From Enorma burkinafasonensis (GTDB lineage: Bacteria > Actinomycetota > Coriobacteriia > Coriobacteriales > Coriobacteriaceae): DNA of 64,000 bases. A program made the translations under genes and the position numbers. The notes under the pieces are model-generated. The model did not search any database, was not told the DNA's origin, and worked only from the letters and a program-made list of their open reading frames with translations. The DNA lies in NCBI RefSeq assembly GCF_902150035.1, contig NZ_LR597503.1:124001-188000 (forward strand). Reading direction: 5' to 3'. This document shows, in pieces, positions 50,736-59,995 of the stretch (its first letter is position 1; the number at the start of each line of letters is the position of its first letter).

Positions 50736-50857
50736 CCGTAGTGCCGGTGACGCCGCGATAGGGCGCTCAGACGGCCGGAGGCGCCGTCGGTGATGACGCA
50801 GGGGGAGCTCGAGACCACGGCATGGGACCGTCCATGGCTCGAGGGCGGTTGCATGTG

Positions 50858-50895
50858 AAAAAAGGCCGGCGCCTTATGGCAGCCGGCCTTTTCCT
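50858..50895 (-). terminator. terminator of tRNA-Thr
   Basis: On the minus strand, AAGGCCGGC pairs with GCCGGCCTT around an 11-base loop, followed by a run of T (seen as AAAAAA at 50859-50864 on the plus strand). Confidence 0.85.
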
Positions 50896-50902
50896 GGGCA
50901 AC

Positions 50903-50978
50903 TGGAGCCAGCAATCGGACTCGAACCGATGACCCCCGCTTTACGAGAGCGGTGCTCTACCAACTGAGCTATGCTGGC
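50903..50978 (-). tRNA. tRNA-Thr (anticodon CGT)
   Basis: A 76-base cloverleaf including encoded CCA. Acceptor GCCAGCA/TGCTGGC, D-arm AGCTCAGTTGGTAGAGC, anticodon stem CGCTC/... around loop CTCGTAA with anticodon CGT, and T-arm GGTTCGAGTCC. Confidence 0.95.
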
Positions 50979-51013
50979 ACTCCACGGCAGACGCGAAGCG
51001 CCTGCGACCGCTA

Positions 51014-51042
51014 ATGATACGTGGAAACGCGGCGTCGCGCAA
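51014..51042 (-). promoter_or_regulatory. promoter of tRNA-Thr
   Basis: Reading the minus strand, TTGCGC, 17 bases, TATCAT. Initiation would fall about 25-30 bases before the tRNA. Confidence 0.6.
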
Positions 51043-51052
51043 GTGCGCGGGG

Positions 51053-51073
51053 CGAAAAATCGCTGCGCGCAGC
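51053..51073 (-). terminator. terminator of the gal operon
   Basis: On the minus strand, GCTGCGCGCAGC (51062-51073) forms a compact hairpin followed by GATTTTTC. It lies just after the galT stop. Confidence 0.55.
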
Positions 51074-51083
51074 CGGGTGGGCG

Positions 51084-52754
51084 CTAGAGGGCATCGATGA
51101 AGCGCTGTTGCGCCGCGCGACCAGTCTCGTCCCACTTGTAGACGCCGGCATCCTCGAGCACGTGCCCGAAGACCTCGCCCACGCCCGTGCGGATGATGCC
51201 CTCGGCGTTGGCCTCGTCGAGCTCGGGGTGAGCCGCGGCGAGCTCGACGCCCCAGGCGGCGTGCGGGGCGGTAAGCGGGTCCGCCTCAAGCGCCTGCGCG
51301 AGCGCTCCCGCGTCCCCGCGGTGGGCGAGCAGGTGGCCGCGCACGGCGTCGAGCTCGTCGACCAGGCGCGGCGGCAGGATCGCGAGGCCCATGACCTCGA
51401 TGAGGCCGATGTTCTCCTTCTTGATGTGGTGCCACTCCGCATGCGGGTGGAACACGCCGAGCGGGTGCTCGTCGGTTGCGATGTTGCAGCGAAGCGCGAG
51501 GTAGAGCGTGTAGGTTCCCGTCTCGCCGCGGAGGGCGACCGGTGTCACGGTGTTGTGGCGCTCCTCGCCGGTGCGCGCGACCACGCCCACGGCCTCGTCC
51601 GACCAGCCGCGCCAGAGCTCGAGCACATGGTCGGCGGCATCGAGCAGCTCCTCGCGATCGGTACCGGTGAGCCGCAGGACGGAGAGCGGCCAACGCAGCA
51701 CGGCGCCCTCGATACCGGGGAAGCCCTTCATCGAGAACGTGGACGCGACCGGCGCCTTCATCATGGGGAACACGTGGCGTCCGCCCTGGAAGTGGTCGTG
51801 CGAGAGGATCGAGCCGCCCACGATGGGCAGGTCGGCGTTGGATCCCACGAAGTAGTGCGGGAAGAGGTCCACGAAGTCGAGGAGGCGCGCCATGTTCTCG
51901 CGGTCGACGTGCATGAGGCGGTGCTCGGCGCTCATCGCGATGCAGTGCTCGTCGAAGTAGGCGTACGGGCTGTACTGCAGGCCCCAGTGCTCGCCCCCGA
52001 GCGTGATGGGGACGATGCGGAGGTTCTGGCGGGCGGGATGGCTCCCGTGCGCCTCGCCGGCCCCGCGGCCGCGATAGCCCTCGTTCTCCATGCAGAGCTG
52101 GCAGGCGGGGTAGACGTCGCCGGTGGCGGGCGCGGCGCCCGCGGCGGCGATGGCCTTGGGGTCCTTCTCGGGTTTAGACAGGTTGATGGTGATCTCGAGG
52201 TCGCCCCACGCGGTCGCCGAGGTCCACGCGACGTTGCGCGCGATGGCGGCGGTGCGCACGTAGCGGGCGTTGCAGCACAGGCGGTAGAACCAGTCGGTCG
52301 CCGCCTGGGGGCCCGCCTCGAGGTAGAGCTCGGCGAAGTCGCGGTCGACCTGGGAGGGGCGCGGCATGAGGAGGTCCATCACGCGCGTGGCGATGCGGTC
52401 GGCGCCCGAGGGCGTGTCCTCGTCGCGGCCCGCGCCGACGCCCGCCGCGGCGATGCGCGCGATGGTGCCCTCGAGGTCGAAGTCCTCGGTCTCGATGAAG
52501 AAGCCGGACGCGCCCTCCTCGAGGGCGAGGTCGCGCGTGGGCGCGGCGGCGTAGGCGACCGAGAGGAGCCCGGAGGCGTCGGGCGCCGCAGGGCCCGTGG
52601 CGCCTACGGTCTCGAGGATGGCGTTAAAGGCCCACATGCCGTCTTCGGGCGCGAGCAGGCCGCAGCCGAGCGCATAGCGCACGAGTGCCTGGATATCCTG
52701 CGCGAGCGCCGCGGCGTCCGTCGCCGCGGCGGTGTTTGCGGTCGTTACAGCCAT
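51084..52754 (-). CDS. galT: UDP-glucose--hexose-1-phosphate uridylyltransferase (GalT, type 2)
   Basis: A 556-residue enzyme of the long GalT family of Firmicutes and Actinobacteria. It exchanges galactose-1-phosphate with UDP-glucose. The active region HPHAEWHHIKKENIGLIEVMGLAILP and SILSHDHFQGGRHVFPM are typical of this type. It overlaps the galK stop by 10 bases and is last in galM-galK-galT. UDP-galactose 4-epimerase (galE), needed to complete the Leloir pathway, is not in the window. Confidence 0.94.
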   Translation of the reverse strand: MAVTTANTAAATDAAALAQDIQALVRYALGCGLLAPEDGMWAFNAILETVGATGPAAPDASGLLSVAYAAAPTRDLALEEGASGFFIETEDFDLEGTIARIAAAGVGAGRDEDTPSGADRIATRVMDLLMPRPSQVDRDFAELYLEAGPQAATDWFYRLCCNARYVRTAAIARNVAWTSATAWGDLEITINLSKPEKDPKAIAAAGAAPATGDVYPACQLCMENEGYRGRGAGEAHGSHPARQNLRIVPITLGGEHWGLQYSPYAYFDEHCIAMSAEHRLMHVDRENMARLLDFVDLFPHYFVGSNADLPIVGGSILSHDHFQGGRHVFPMMKAPVASTFSMKGFPGIEGAVLRWPLSVLRLTGTDREELLDAADHVLELWRGWSDEAVGVVARTGEERHNTVTPVALRGETGTYTLYLALRCNIATDEHPLGVFHPHAEWHHIKKENIGLIEVMGLAILPPRLVDELDAVRGHLLAHRGDAGALAQALEADPLTAPHAAWGVELAAAHPELDEANAEGIIRTGVGEVFGHVLEDAGVYKWDETGRAAQQRFIDAL

Positions 52755-53932
52755 CGGTAACCAGCCCCCTCGCTCACGATGCGGTAATGGCGCGCCGCAC
52801 CCTCGCCGAACCAGCGGTCCATGCCGCAGACGAATGCGTCGACGCGCTCGATGGGCACGAACGCCTGGATGGACCCGCCGAAGCCGCCTCCATGGATGCG
52901 GCAGGCGCCGCGGCCGTCGAGCAGGCGCTCGGCGAGCGCGAGCGCAATCATGGCAGGCTGCTCGGCCGCCCCGCCCACCGAGACGTTCTGCAAAAACATC
53001 GCCGAGCTCGCGCCCGACTCGCGCGTGAGCTCGAGGAAGCTGTCGATGTCGCCGGCCTTGAGCGCGTCCCAGCGCTTGAGGACGAGGTCGTTCTCGCGCC
53101 AGTAATGGAGCGCGCGCAGCACCGGCCGGTCGCCGAGCTCACGGCGCAGCCCGCCCACGCGCTCGTCGAACGCCGCGGGGTCGACCTCGCGCAGGCGCTC
53201 CTTGCCGAAGGCGGCCGCGACGGCCTTCATCTCGCCGGGGACGGCGGCGTACTCGCCGGTGAGGGCGCTGTGGTCGCTGCCCACGTTGACGAGCACCAGG
53301 CCGTAGCCGTGGTCCTCGAAGTCGAGGGAGAGCTTCTCCGAGGCGGGGACCTCCGGGTCGGCGAAGCTCATGTGCGCGAGGCCGCCGAGCGCCTCGGCGA
53401 GCTGGTCGAGCAGGCCGCAGGGCTTGCCGAAGAACACGTTCTCGGTGCGCTGCGCCATCTTGGCGAGGGTCACCGCGTCGATGGGGTCGCCCTCCCAGAG
53501 GCCCTCCATCGCGCGGCCGAAGGCGAGCTCCACGGCCGCCGAGGAGGAGAGCCCGCTGCCGCTGGGGATGGAGCTCTCCATGAGCAGGTCGAAGCCGAGC
53601 GGCTCGCGGCCGCCGGCGACGAGCTCGCTGGCCATGCCGCGGGCGAGCGACGCGGTCGATTCGCGCTCGCTCTCCTGCGGGGCGAGCTTGCCCAGGTCGA
53701 TCTTGAAGGGCTGGTATCCCAGGCTCTCGATGCGGACGGTGTTGGTGCCGTTGAGCGTGCAGACGGCGTGCACCTGCACGTCGAGCGCGCCGCCGATGAC
53801 GTCGCCGCCCTCATGGTCGGTGTGGTTGCCGGCGATCTCGGAGCGGGCGGGGACGGTCACCTCGAGGAGGTCGCGCGCGCCGCCGAACCGTTCGCGGAAG
53901 AGGTCCTGCAATCCTTGTTCCGGTGTGGGCAT
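52745..53932 (-). CDS. galK: galactokinase
   Basis: A 395-residue GHMP kinase that phosphorylates galactose. The galactokinase signature is RSEIAGNHTDHEGG (30-43; usual form GRxNxIGEHTDY, so an Asn replaces the usual Glu). The ATP loop is SSIPSGSGLSSSAAVELA. ATG at 53932 has AAAGGA 7 bases upstream; the longer frame extends into galM. The middle gene of galM-galK-galT. Confidence 0.94.
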   Translation of the reverse strand: MPTPEQGLQDLFRERFGGARDLLEVTVPARSEIAGNHTDHEGGDVIGGALDVQVHAVCTLNGTNTVRIESLGYQPFKIDLGKLAPQESERESTASLARGMASELVAGGREPLGFDLLMESSIPSGSGLSSSAAVELAFGRAMEGLWEGDPIDAVTLAKMAQRTENVFFGKPCGLLDQLAEALGGLAHMSFADPEVPASEKLSLDFEDHGYGLVLVNVGSDHSALTGEYAAVPGEMKAVAAAFGKERLREVDPAAFDERVGGLRRELGDRPVLRALHYWRENDLVLKRWDALKAGDIDSFLELTRESGASSAMFLQNVSVGGAAEQPAMIALALAERLLDGRGACRIHGGGFGGSIQAFVPIERVDAFVCGMDRWFGEGAARHYRIVSEGAGYRWL

Positions 53933-53976
53933 TTCCTTGTCCTTTCCTCGATGCGCCGGTGCCGGGCGCATGCGGT

Positions 53977-55122
53977 TCATGCCGTGAAGAAGCGGTACTC
54001 GGTCACCGCGCGATAGGGGCGTTTGGGCGTGAAGATCGCGCAGGGGAACTCGGGGTGGGAGGGCGTGGCGGGGTAGAGCTGGGGCTCGAGCGCGAACCCG
54101 CTGCGGGCGCCGTACACATGGCCCGCCTTGCCGCGCGGCGCGTCCGTGCCATCGCAGGCGGGGACGAAGTTGCCGGTATAGAGCTGCACGCCCGGCAGCG
54201 TGGTCCAGAGCTCCATGCCGCGCCCGCTCGCGGGGTCGAGCGCCCGGACGGCGCGGCGCGGGGCGAGGGCGCCGGCGGCGTCGTAGCCGTCGATACAGAA
54301 GCAGTGGTCGTAGCCGCTGCCGCACGCGAGCTGCCCGTCGGCGGAGGCGATGTCGCGGCCGATGGACTTGGGGGCGCGGAAGTCGAAGGGCGTCCCCGCG
54401 ACCGGGCGCAGCTCGCCTGTGGGAAGCGAGGCGCCGTCGATGGGCAGGAAGCGCTCGGCGCAGATCTCGAGCTCCTGGCCGAGCACCGTGCCCGTGCCCT
54501 CGCCCGCGAGGTTGAAGTAGCTGTGGTTCGTGAGGTTGATGAACGTCGGGGCGTCGGTCGTGGCGCTCATGGTCGTGCGCAGGCAGGAGCCCTCGAGCTC
54601 GTAGCGCACGCGAAAGACCCGGTTGCCGGGCAGGCCGCCCCGGCGCTCCTCGCCGTCCTCATGCCAAGAGAACTCCGAGAGGTCCCCGCTCACGGCGACC
54701 GTGAAGGTGACGGCGTCTGCGCCGGGGTCGATCTCGGCATCCCAACGGCGGGCATGGAGGCCGAGGAGCGGATCGGTGTGGAGGTTGTTCGGGCCCTCGT
54801 TCGGCGGAAGCCGGTACGCGCGGCCCTCGATGGGGACGCGGCCGCCCGCGACGCGGTTGGCGCTCGGGCCGATGGTCATGCCGAAGTACGCGCCGTGCGC
54901 CGTGGGGTAGTAGGAGGAGGCATCGCCGAAGCCGAGCGTGACGTCCGCGCGGCTGCCGTCGCGTCCCGGTGCCTCGATGCCCACGATGGTCGCACCGAGG
55001 TCCATGACGCGCACGGTGATGCGGTCGTTGCCGAGCGTGTAGAGCGTGGCGGCGCGCCCATCGCTTCCGGTGGGGCAGGCATCGGCCCGCCCGTACCGTC
55101 CAAACGGCTGCGCTTCGACCAT
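53977..55122 (-). CDS. galM: aldose 1-epimerase (galactose mutarotase)
   Basis: A 381-residue mutarotase that interconverts beta- and alpha-galactose before galactokinase. The catalytic histidines appear in NEGPNNLHTDPLLGLH and NLTNHSYFNLAGEG, and the catalytic glutamate in GFALEPQLYPATP. The ATG at 55122 has GGGAGGCG upstream. First gene of the gal operon, and divergent from the beta-galactosidase/PTS locus, 607 bases away. Confidence 0.93.
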   Translation of the reverse strand: MVEAQPFGRYGRADACPTGSDGRAATLYTLGNDRITVRVMDLGATIVGIEAPGRDGSRADVTLGFGDASSYYPTAHGAYFGMTIGPSANRVAGGRVPIEGRAYRLPPNEGPNNLHTDPLLGLHARRWDAEIDPGADAVTFTVAVSGDLSEFSWHEDGEERRGGLPGNRVFRVRYELEGSCLRTTMSATTDAPTFINLTNHSYFNLAGEGTGTVLGQELEICAERFLPIDGASLPTGELRPVAGTPFDFRAPKSIGRDIASADGQLACGSGYDHCFCIDGYDAAGALAPRRAVRALDPASGRGMELWTTLPGVQLYTGNFVPACDGTDAPRGKAGHVYGARSGFALEPQLYPATPSHPEFPCAIFTPKRPYRAVTEYRFFTA

Positions 55123-55400
55123 GGCGGACGCCTCCCACCTCGATGCGGCTTCCCGCCGCAACCTTACCCGACCGTTACCTGAGTAGGATAGCGCACTTCC
55201 CGTGGCCTGTGGCTGCGTGGCGTGGGCGGGCGGGTAAAGAAGGGGCGCACGGCGCCCGGCGCCGGGTGAGCGGCGCCATGTCGAGCGACGGGGGCGCGGG
55301 CGGCGCGGCGAGGAGGGGAGCCGGCTATCGAAGCGCGCGATGCGGGAGGCGTGCCGTGGGCGGCATGGGGCGAAGGGCTTGGGGGCCGGGGAGAGGATGG

Positions 55401-55455
55401 GATCATGCGACCCCTGGCCATCCTTTCGCGCGGATTATGCGACCAGTCGGCCATC
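55401..55455. repeat. tandem pair of about 22-base direct repeats between galM and the GH35 gene
   Basis: GATCATGCGACCCCTGGCCATC (55401-55422 region, shown split: GATCATGCGACC then CCTGGCCATC) recurs as GATTATGCGACC with GTCGGCCATC at 55433-55455, ten bases later. It may be a paired regulatory site; no known motif was recognised. Confidence 0.6.
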
Positions 55456-55482
55456 ATTTAGTGCTCATTCGTTGAGTGGTTG

Positions 55483-55498
55483 AGTGGTTACTACCAGT
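55483..55498. promoter_or_regulatory. DasR/NagR-like operator (AGTGGTTACTACCAGT)
   Basis: The outer positions match the dre consensus A(G/C)TGGTCTAGACCA(G/C)T exactly; the central four bases differ. It lies about 10 bases before a promoter (55507-55534) upstream of the GH35 gene. The GntR/UTRA regulator at 61250 in the same locus belongs to the family that binds such sites. Confidence 0.55.
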
Positions 55499-55506
55499 TA
55501 AGCACC

Positions 55507-55534
55507 TTGAGAATTGCTTATCTTGTCTTAGAAT
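55507..55534 (+). promoter_or_regulatory. upstream promoter of the GH35/PTS locus
   Basis: TTGAGA (55507-55512), 16 bases, TAGAAT (55529-55534), directly downstream of the dre-like site. Confidence 0.5.
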
Positions 55535-55620
55535 GTCTTACAACCTAATGTTTAGCAGGGGAAACGCAAAATACCGTTCACACGGCAAAACAGACCGCTC
55601 GCAGGTTTCTTCACAATCTG

Positions 55621-55649
55621 TCGACATTTATGGCGGCAGCGTGTATACT
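55621..55649 (+). promoter_or_regulatory. downstream promoter of the GH35/PTS locus
   Basis: TCGACA (55621-55626), exactly 17 bases, TATACT (55644-55649), about 80 bases before the ATG. The better-scoring of two candidate promoters. Confidence 0.6.
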
Positions 55650-55729
55650 TCTCCATCGTGAGATATCCAGCTCTCGCCGATACGCAGCTGCAGGCGGGCG
55701 AGAGACGAGGACGCGTCGTCGGGAGGAAC

Positions 55730-57532
55730 ATGCACACGTTCGAGATTCGAGATCGGTTCTTGCTTGACGGCGAGCCGTTCACGATTCTTTCCGGCGCGAT
55801 CCATTACTTCCGCGTCCATCCCACCGACTGGCACCACTCCCTCTACAACCTGAAGGCGATGGGCTTCAACACCGTCGAGACCTATGTGCCGTGGAACCTG
55901 CACGAGCCCCGTCCGGGCGAGTTCACGTTCACGGGCGCGGGCGATCTTGCCGCCTTCCTCGACGAAGCCGCCGAGCTGGGCCTGTGGGCCATCGTGCGCC
56001 CGAGCCCCTTCATCTGCGCCGAGTGGGAGTGGGGCGGCATGCCCGCGTGGCTGCTCGCCGACCGCTCGATGCGCCCGCGCTCGCGCGACCCCAAGTTCCT
56101 CGCCCGCGTGGCGAGCTACTACGATGAGCTCATGCCCATCCTGGTCGAGCGCCAGATCACGCGCGGCGGCAACATCATCATGATGCAGATCGAGAACGAG
56201 TACGGTTCGTACTGCGAGGACAAGGACTACCTGCGCGCCATCCGCGACCTCATGGTCGAGCGCGGCGTCGACGTGGCGCTGTGCACCTCGGACGGCCCGT
56301 GGCGCGGGTGCTTGCGCGCCGGCACGCTCGTCGACGACGATATCCTCGCCACCGGGAACTTCGGCTCCCGCTCGGCCGAGAACCTCGCCGCCTTGAAGGC
56401 CTTCCACGAGGAGCACGGCAAGACGTGGCCGCTCATGTGCATGGAGTTCTGGGACGGTTGGTTCAACCGCTGGGGCGAGAACGTCATCCGCCGCGACGCC
56501 CAGGACCTCGCCGACTGCGTGCGCGAGTGCCTCGAGGTGGGCGACGGCATCAACCTCTACATGTTCCACGGCGGCACGAACTTCGGCTTCATGAACGCCT
56601 GCTCGGCGCGCCACACGCACGACATCCACCAGGTCACGAGCTACGACTACGACGCACCGCTCGACGAGGAGGGCAACCCCACCGAGAAGTGGTACAAGCT
56701 CCGCGACGTGGTGCGCGACCTCTACCCGGACGCCTGGACGGCAGATCCGCTCGTCAAGAGCGCCGTCGCGATCGAGAGCATCCCCGCGACCGGGCGCGTG
56801 AGCCTCTTCAACGTGCTCGACGCGCTCTCCGAGCCCATCGAGTCGCAGTACCCCCAGCCCATGGAGGACCTGGGCCAGAGCTTTGGCTACACGCTCTACA
56901 CCACCACGATCGAGCGCGACGTTGCCGAGGGCGCCGAGGAGCGCATCCGCGTGATCGACGGCCGCGACCGCGCGAAGGTCTACGTCGAGGGCTCCTGCGT
57001 CGCCACCCAGTACCAGGAGCGCATCGGCGAGGACATCAAGTGCGTGCTGCCGGCGCGCGAGAACCGCCTCGACATCCTCATGGAGAACATGGGGCGCGTG
57101 GGCTACGGCCACAAGCTCCTCGCGGACACCCAGCACAAGGGCATCCGCACGGGCGTTTGCGTCGATCTGCACTTCATCACCGGGTGGGAGCAGCGCCCGC
57201 TGCCGCTCACCGATATCTCCGGCATCGATTTCTCCGCCGGCTTCGTGGAGGGCCAGCCCGCCTTCCACCGCTTCGAGTTCACGCTCGACGAGGCTGCCGA
57301 TACCTTTATCGACACCACGGGCTTCGGGAAGGGCTGCGCATTCGTGAACGGGGTGAACGTCGGGCGCTTCTGGGGCATCGGTCCCATCATGACGCTTTTC
57401 GTTCCCCACGGCCTCACGCATGCCGGCGCAAACGAGCTCGTTCTGTTCGAAACCGAGGGTGTGTACGAGGGCACGATCTCCCTGCGCTCCGAGCCCCTCA
57501 TCCGTCATCTAGATCAAGAAGGAGTTGAGTGA
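55730..57532 (+). CDS. beta-galactosidase, glycoside hydrolase family 35 (BgaC-like)
   Basis: A 600-residue GH35 enzyme that removes terminal beta-linked galactose. The acid/base is Glu157 in QIENEYGSY and the nucleophile Glu239 in MEFWDGWFNRWGE. No signal peptide or anchor, so it acts in the cytoplasm on imported sugars. ATG at 55730 has GGGAGG upstream; the longer frame begins inside the promoter. The order GH35-IIB-IIC-IID-IIA-agaS matches the pneumococcal bgaC-gadVWEF-agaS locus, where BgaC prefers Gal-beta-1,3-HexNAc. By analogy the substrate could be galacto-N-biose or lacto-N-biose from mucin. Confidence 0.92.
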   Translation: MHTFEIRDRFLLDGEPFTILSGAIHYFRVHPTDWHHSLYNLKAMGFNTVETYVPWNLHEPRPGEFTFTGAGDLAAFLDEAAELGLWAIVRPSPFICAEWEWGGMPAWLLADRSMRPRSRDPKFLARVASYYDELMPILVERQITRGGNIIMMQIENEYGSYCEDKDYLRAIRDLMVERGVDVALCTSDGPWRGCLRAGTLVDDDILATGNFGSRSAENLAALKAFHEEHGKTWPLMCMEFWDGWFNRWGENVIRRDAQDLADCVRECLEVGDGINLYMFHGGTNFGFMNACSARHTHDIHQVTSYDYDAPLDEEGNPTEKWYKLRDVVRDLYPDAWTADPLVKSAVAIESIPATGRVSLFNVLDALSEPIESQYPQPMEDLGQSFGYTLYTTTIERDVAEGAEERIRVIDGRDRAKVYVEGSCVATQYQERIGEDIKCVLPARENRLDILMENMGRVGYGHKLLADTQHKGIRTGVCVDLHFITGWEQRPLPLTDISGIDFSAGFVEGQPAFHRFEFTLDEAADTFIDTTGFGKGCAFVNGVNVGRFWGIGPIMTLFVPHGLTHAGANELVLFETEGVYEGTISLRSEPLIRHLDQEGVE

Positions 57533-57533
57533 C

Positions 57534-57998
57534 ATGATCGTAGGTGCACGCGTTGACTTTCGTCTCATCCATGGTCAGGTCGGCAACCTCTGGGCCAACG
57601 CCCGTCAGGTGAGCCGCTTCATGGTGGTGGACGACCAGATCGCCGAGGATGCCACCCAGAAGCAGGTCCTGCGTATGGCCACGCCCGCTTCCTGCAAGCT
57701 CTCGGTGCTCCCTGTCGCCAAGGCCGCCGAGAACATCCTCGCCGGCAAGTACGACGCCCAGCGTCTGTTCATCGTGGTGAAGAAGCCCGAGACCTATCTG
57801 AAGCTCGCCCAGGCCGGCGTCAAGCTCGACCAGATCATCCTCGGTAACCTCACCAGCATGGATATCGTCAAGAGCTACAACCGCAACATCAACTGCGGCC
57901 AGGACGACGTCGACGCCCTGACCGAGCTCTCGAACATGGGCATCCCCATGGTCATCCAGCTCACCCCGCAGGACAACCCGGTTGAGTTCAAGCTCTAA
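57534..57998 (+). CDS. PTS mannose/fructose/sorbose family IIB component
   Basis: A 154-residue IIB protein. Phosphotransfer His13 is in the family motif DFRLIHGQVGNLW. It passes phosphate from IIA to the incoming sugar. AAGGAG lies 9 bases before ATG, right after the GH35 stop. The start with TTG three codons earlier is unlikely. Probably specific for a galactosamine- or galactose-containing sugar, judging from the neighbours. Confidence 0.93.
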   Translation: MIVGARVDFRLIHGQVGNLWANARQVSRFMVVDDQIAEDATQKQVLRMATPASCKLSVLPVAKAAENILAGKYDAQRLFIVVKKPETYLKLAQAGVKLDQIILGNLTSMDIVKSYNRNINCGQDDVDALTELSNMGIPMVIQLTPQDNPVEFKL

Positions 57999-58096
57999 CC
58001 CACTTTTCTTCGGTGCTTTGCCGCGAGGGGAGATGCGCGGCTTCGCATAGCTCAAGGAACGTTTCGTTTCGAGGTTTTGTTAGAAGGAGGAAAACC

Positions 58097-58984
58097 ATGA
58101 TTCAGTGGTGGCAGATCATTCTGCTCACGGCCTACGCCGGATTCCAGATCATGGACGAGCTGCACTGGTACTCCAGCGCCGGCTCCGCCGTGTTCTCCGG
58201 CTTCATCACGGGCCTTATCATGGGCGACCTGGCGACGGGTCTCTTCATCGGTGGTAGCATGCAGCTCACCATCCTGGGCGTCGGCACCTTCGGTGGCGCG
58301 TCCCGTATCGACGCCAACTCCGGTACCCTCATCGCCACGGCCTTCGCCGTGAGCGCGGGTATGGACCCGGAGCAGGCGCTTGCCGTCCTCGGCGTGCCGG
58401 TGGCCGCCATCCTGGTCTACACCGACATCGCCGGCCGTATGGCCAACACCTTCTGGGGTCATGCGTGCGACGCCGACGTCGAGAAGATGAACTGGAACGC
58501 CTACAACTTCCATTACTGGATGGGTGCCGTGTCCTGGTGCCTCAGCCGTATGCTTCCGGTCTTTTTGGCCCTCGCATTCGGTGAGCCCCTGGTCACCGCC
58601 ATCACCAACGCCCTTAACGGCGACTTCAAGTGGCTCGGCGACGGCCTGACGCTCGCTGGCGGCATGCTGCCCGCGGTCGGCTTCGCCATCCTGCTGCGCT
58701 ACCTGCCGGTCAAGAAGCACATCGCCTACCTGATCCTCGGTTTCGTCATCGCCGCCCTGCTCGGCACCGCGTTCTCCAGCATCGTCACCATCGGTGGCGA
58801 CGTTGCGACCGTGGCCGCCGCTGGCGAGGTCGAGATCGCCGGTGGCAGCTTCAAGGGCCTGTCCATGCTGACGATCGCCCTCATCGGCTTCGCTCTGGCT
58901 TACATCTACTATCAGCAGCATCAGAACGCTCCCGTTGCGGCTGTCTCTGCTGGCGCGGAGGGAGATGACGAAGATGAGCTCTAA
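58097..58984 (+). CDS. PTS mannose family IIC component
   Basis: A 295-residue membrane component with the IIC pattern (WWQIILLTAYAGFQIMDELHW, FIGGSMQLTILGVGTFGGASRID) and about seven to eight hydrophobic segments. With IID it forms the sugar channel. AGAAGGAGG precedes ATG. The C-terminal tail is acidic (EGDDEDEL) and overlaps the start of IID. Confidence 0.93.
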   Translation: MIQWWQIILLTAYAGFQIMDELHWYSSAGSAVFSGFITGLIMGDLATGLFIGGSMQLTILGVGTFGGASRIDANSGTLIATAFAVSAGMDPEQALAVLGVPVAAILVYTDIAGRMANTFWGHACDADVEKMNWNAYNFHYWMGAVSWCLSRMLPVFLALAFGEPLVTAITNALNGDFKWLGDGLTLAGGMLPAVGFAILLRYLPVKKHIAYLILGFVIAALLGTAFSSIVTIGGDVATVAAAGEVEIAGGSFKGLSMLTIALIGFALAYIYYQQHQNAPVAAVSAGAEGDDEDEL

Positions 58985-59795
58985 TACCACTGGCTACAAG
59001 CTCACCAAGGCTGACTTCCAGCAGATCAACCGTCGTAACCTTCTCGGCTTCCAGGCCGGTTGGAACTACGAGCGCATGCAGCACTCCGGTTACCTCTGGA
59101 TCATCCTGCCCCAGCTCCGTAAGATCTACGGGGACGACACCGAGGCCCTGAAGACCGCCTGCCGCACCCAGTGCTCGCCGTTCTTCAACACCTCGAACTT
59201 CCTCAACACCATCATCACCGGTGTTGACCTGGCCATCGAGGAGACCGAGGGCCTTGAGGGCATGGAGACCGTCGCGTCCCTCAAGACCGGTCTCATGGGC
59301 CCGCTGGCCTCCATCGGCGACTCGATCTTCGGCTCGCTGCTCCCGACCATCTTCGGCGCCCTCGCTGCCAACATGGCCATGCAGGGCAACCCCATCGGCA
59401 TCTTCATCTGGATCGCCGTCAACATCGTGGTCGACTGGTTCCGCTGCAAGCAGACCTACGTCGCCTACGATCAGGGCATGAAGCTCGTCACCACGATGAG
59501 CGACCAGCTCAACGCCATCACCGATGCCGCGACCGTCATGGGTGTCTTCATGGTCGGCGCGCTCATCTCCACGAACGTGGGTGTCGTGCTCAACATCGTG
59601 CCGAACATCGGTGGCGTGACCATGAACGTTCAGGACATCCTGAACCAGATCTGCCCCAAGCTCGTGCCCGCGGCCCTCGTCGGCTTCGTGTACTGGCTCC
59701 TTGGTCGCAAGGGCATGACCTCGACCAAGGCGATCTTCATCGTGCTGGTCATCGGCATCGTCCTCGGTGCCCTCGGCCTCGCCATGAAGGGCTAA
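58974..59795 (+). CDS. PTS mannose family IID component
   Basis: A 273-residue IID protein with the family core NRRNLLGFQAGWNYERMQHSGYLW, LMGPLASIGDSIF and three to four C-terminal membrane segments. The ATG at 58974 is selected because GGAGGGA (58958) lies at normal distance; the ATG at 58965 is too close. It overlaps the IIC end by 11 bases. A hairpin follows. Confidence 0.92.
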   Translation: MSSNTTGYKLTKADFQQINRRNLLGFQAGWNYERMQHSGYLWIILPQLRKIYGDDTEALKTACRTQCSPFFNTSNFLNTIITGVDLAIEETEGLEGMETVASLKTGLMGPLASIGDSIFGSLLPTIFGALAANMAMQGNPIGIFIWIAVNIVVDWFRCKQTYVAYDQGMKLVTTMSDQLNAITDAATVMGVFMVGALISTNVGVVLNIVPNIGGVTMNVQDILNQICPKLVPAALVGFVYWLLGRKGMTSTKAIFIVLVIGIVLGALGLAMKG

Positions 59796-59817
59796 GGCAC
59801 AAGGGTTCATCCCTCCA

Positions 59818-59852
59818 ATGCGGCGCCTGGGCCCAGGGCGCGGGCGCCGCAT
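59818..59852 (+). terminator. hairpin after the IID gene
   Basis: A 10-bp stem ATGCGGCGCC/GGCGCCGCAT with a 15-base loop. No U-run follows, so it may only reduce transcription into the downstream genes. Confidence 0.5.
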
Positions 59853-59995
59853 CGTTGCCATAGCACGCAAGATCCGTGTGAAACGGGTGCGCATCCTCAC
59901 GGCAGAAGCGAAAGCCCATGCCACGTTCTCCCGGAGGTGCGTACCCGTTTTCCCTACAATGTCGCTAGAGCGTAGTCGTCGTGAAAGGTCGTCCC

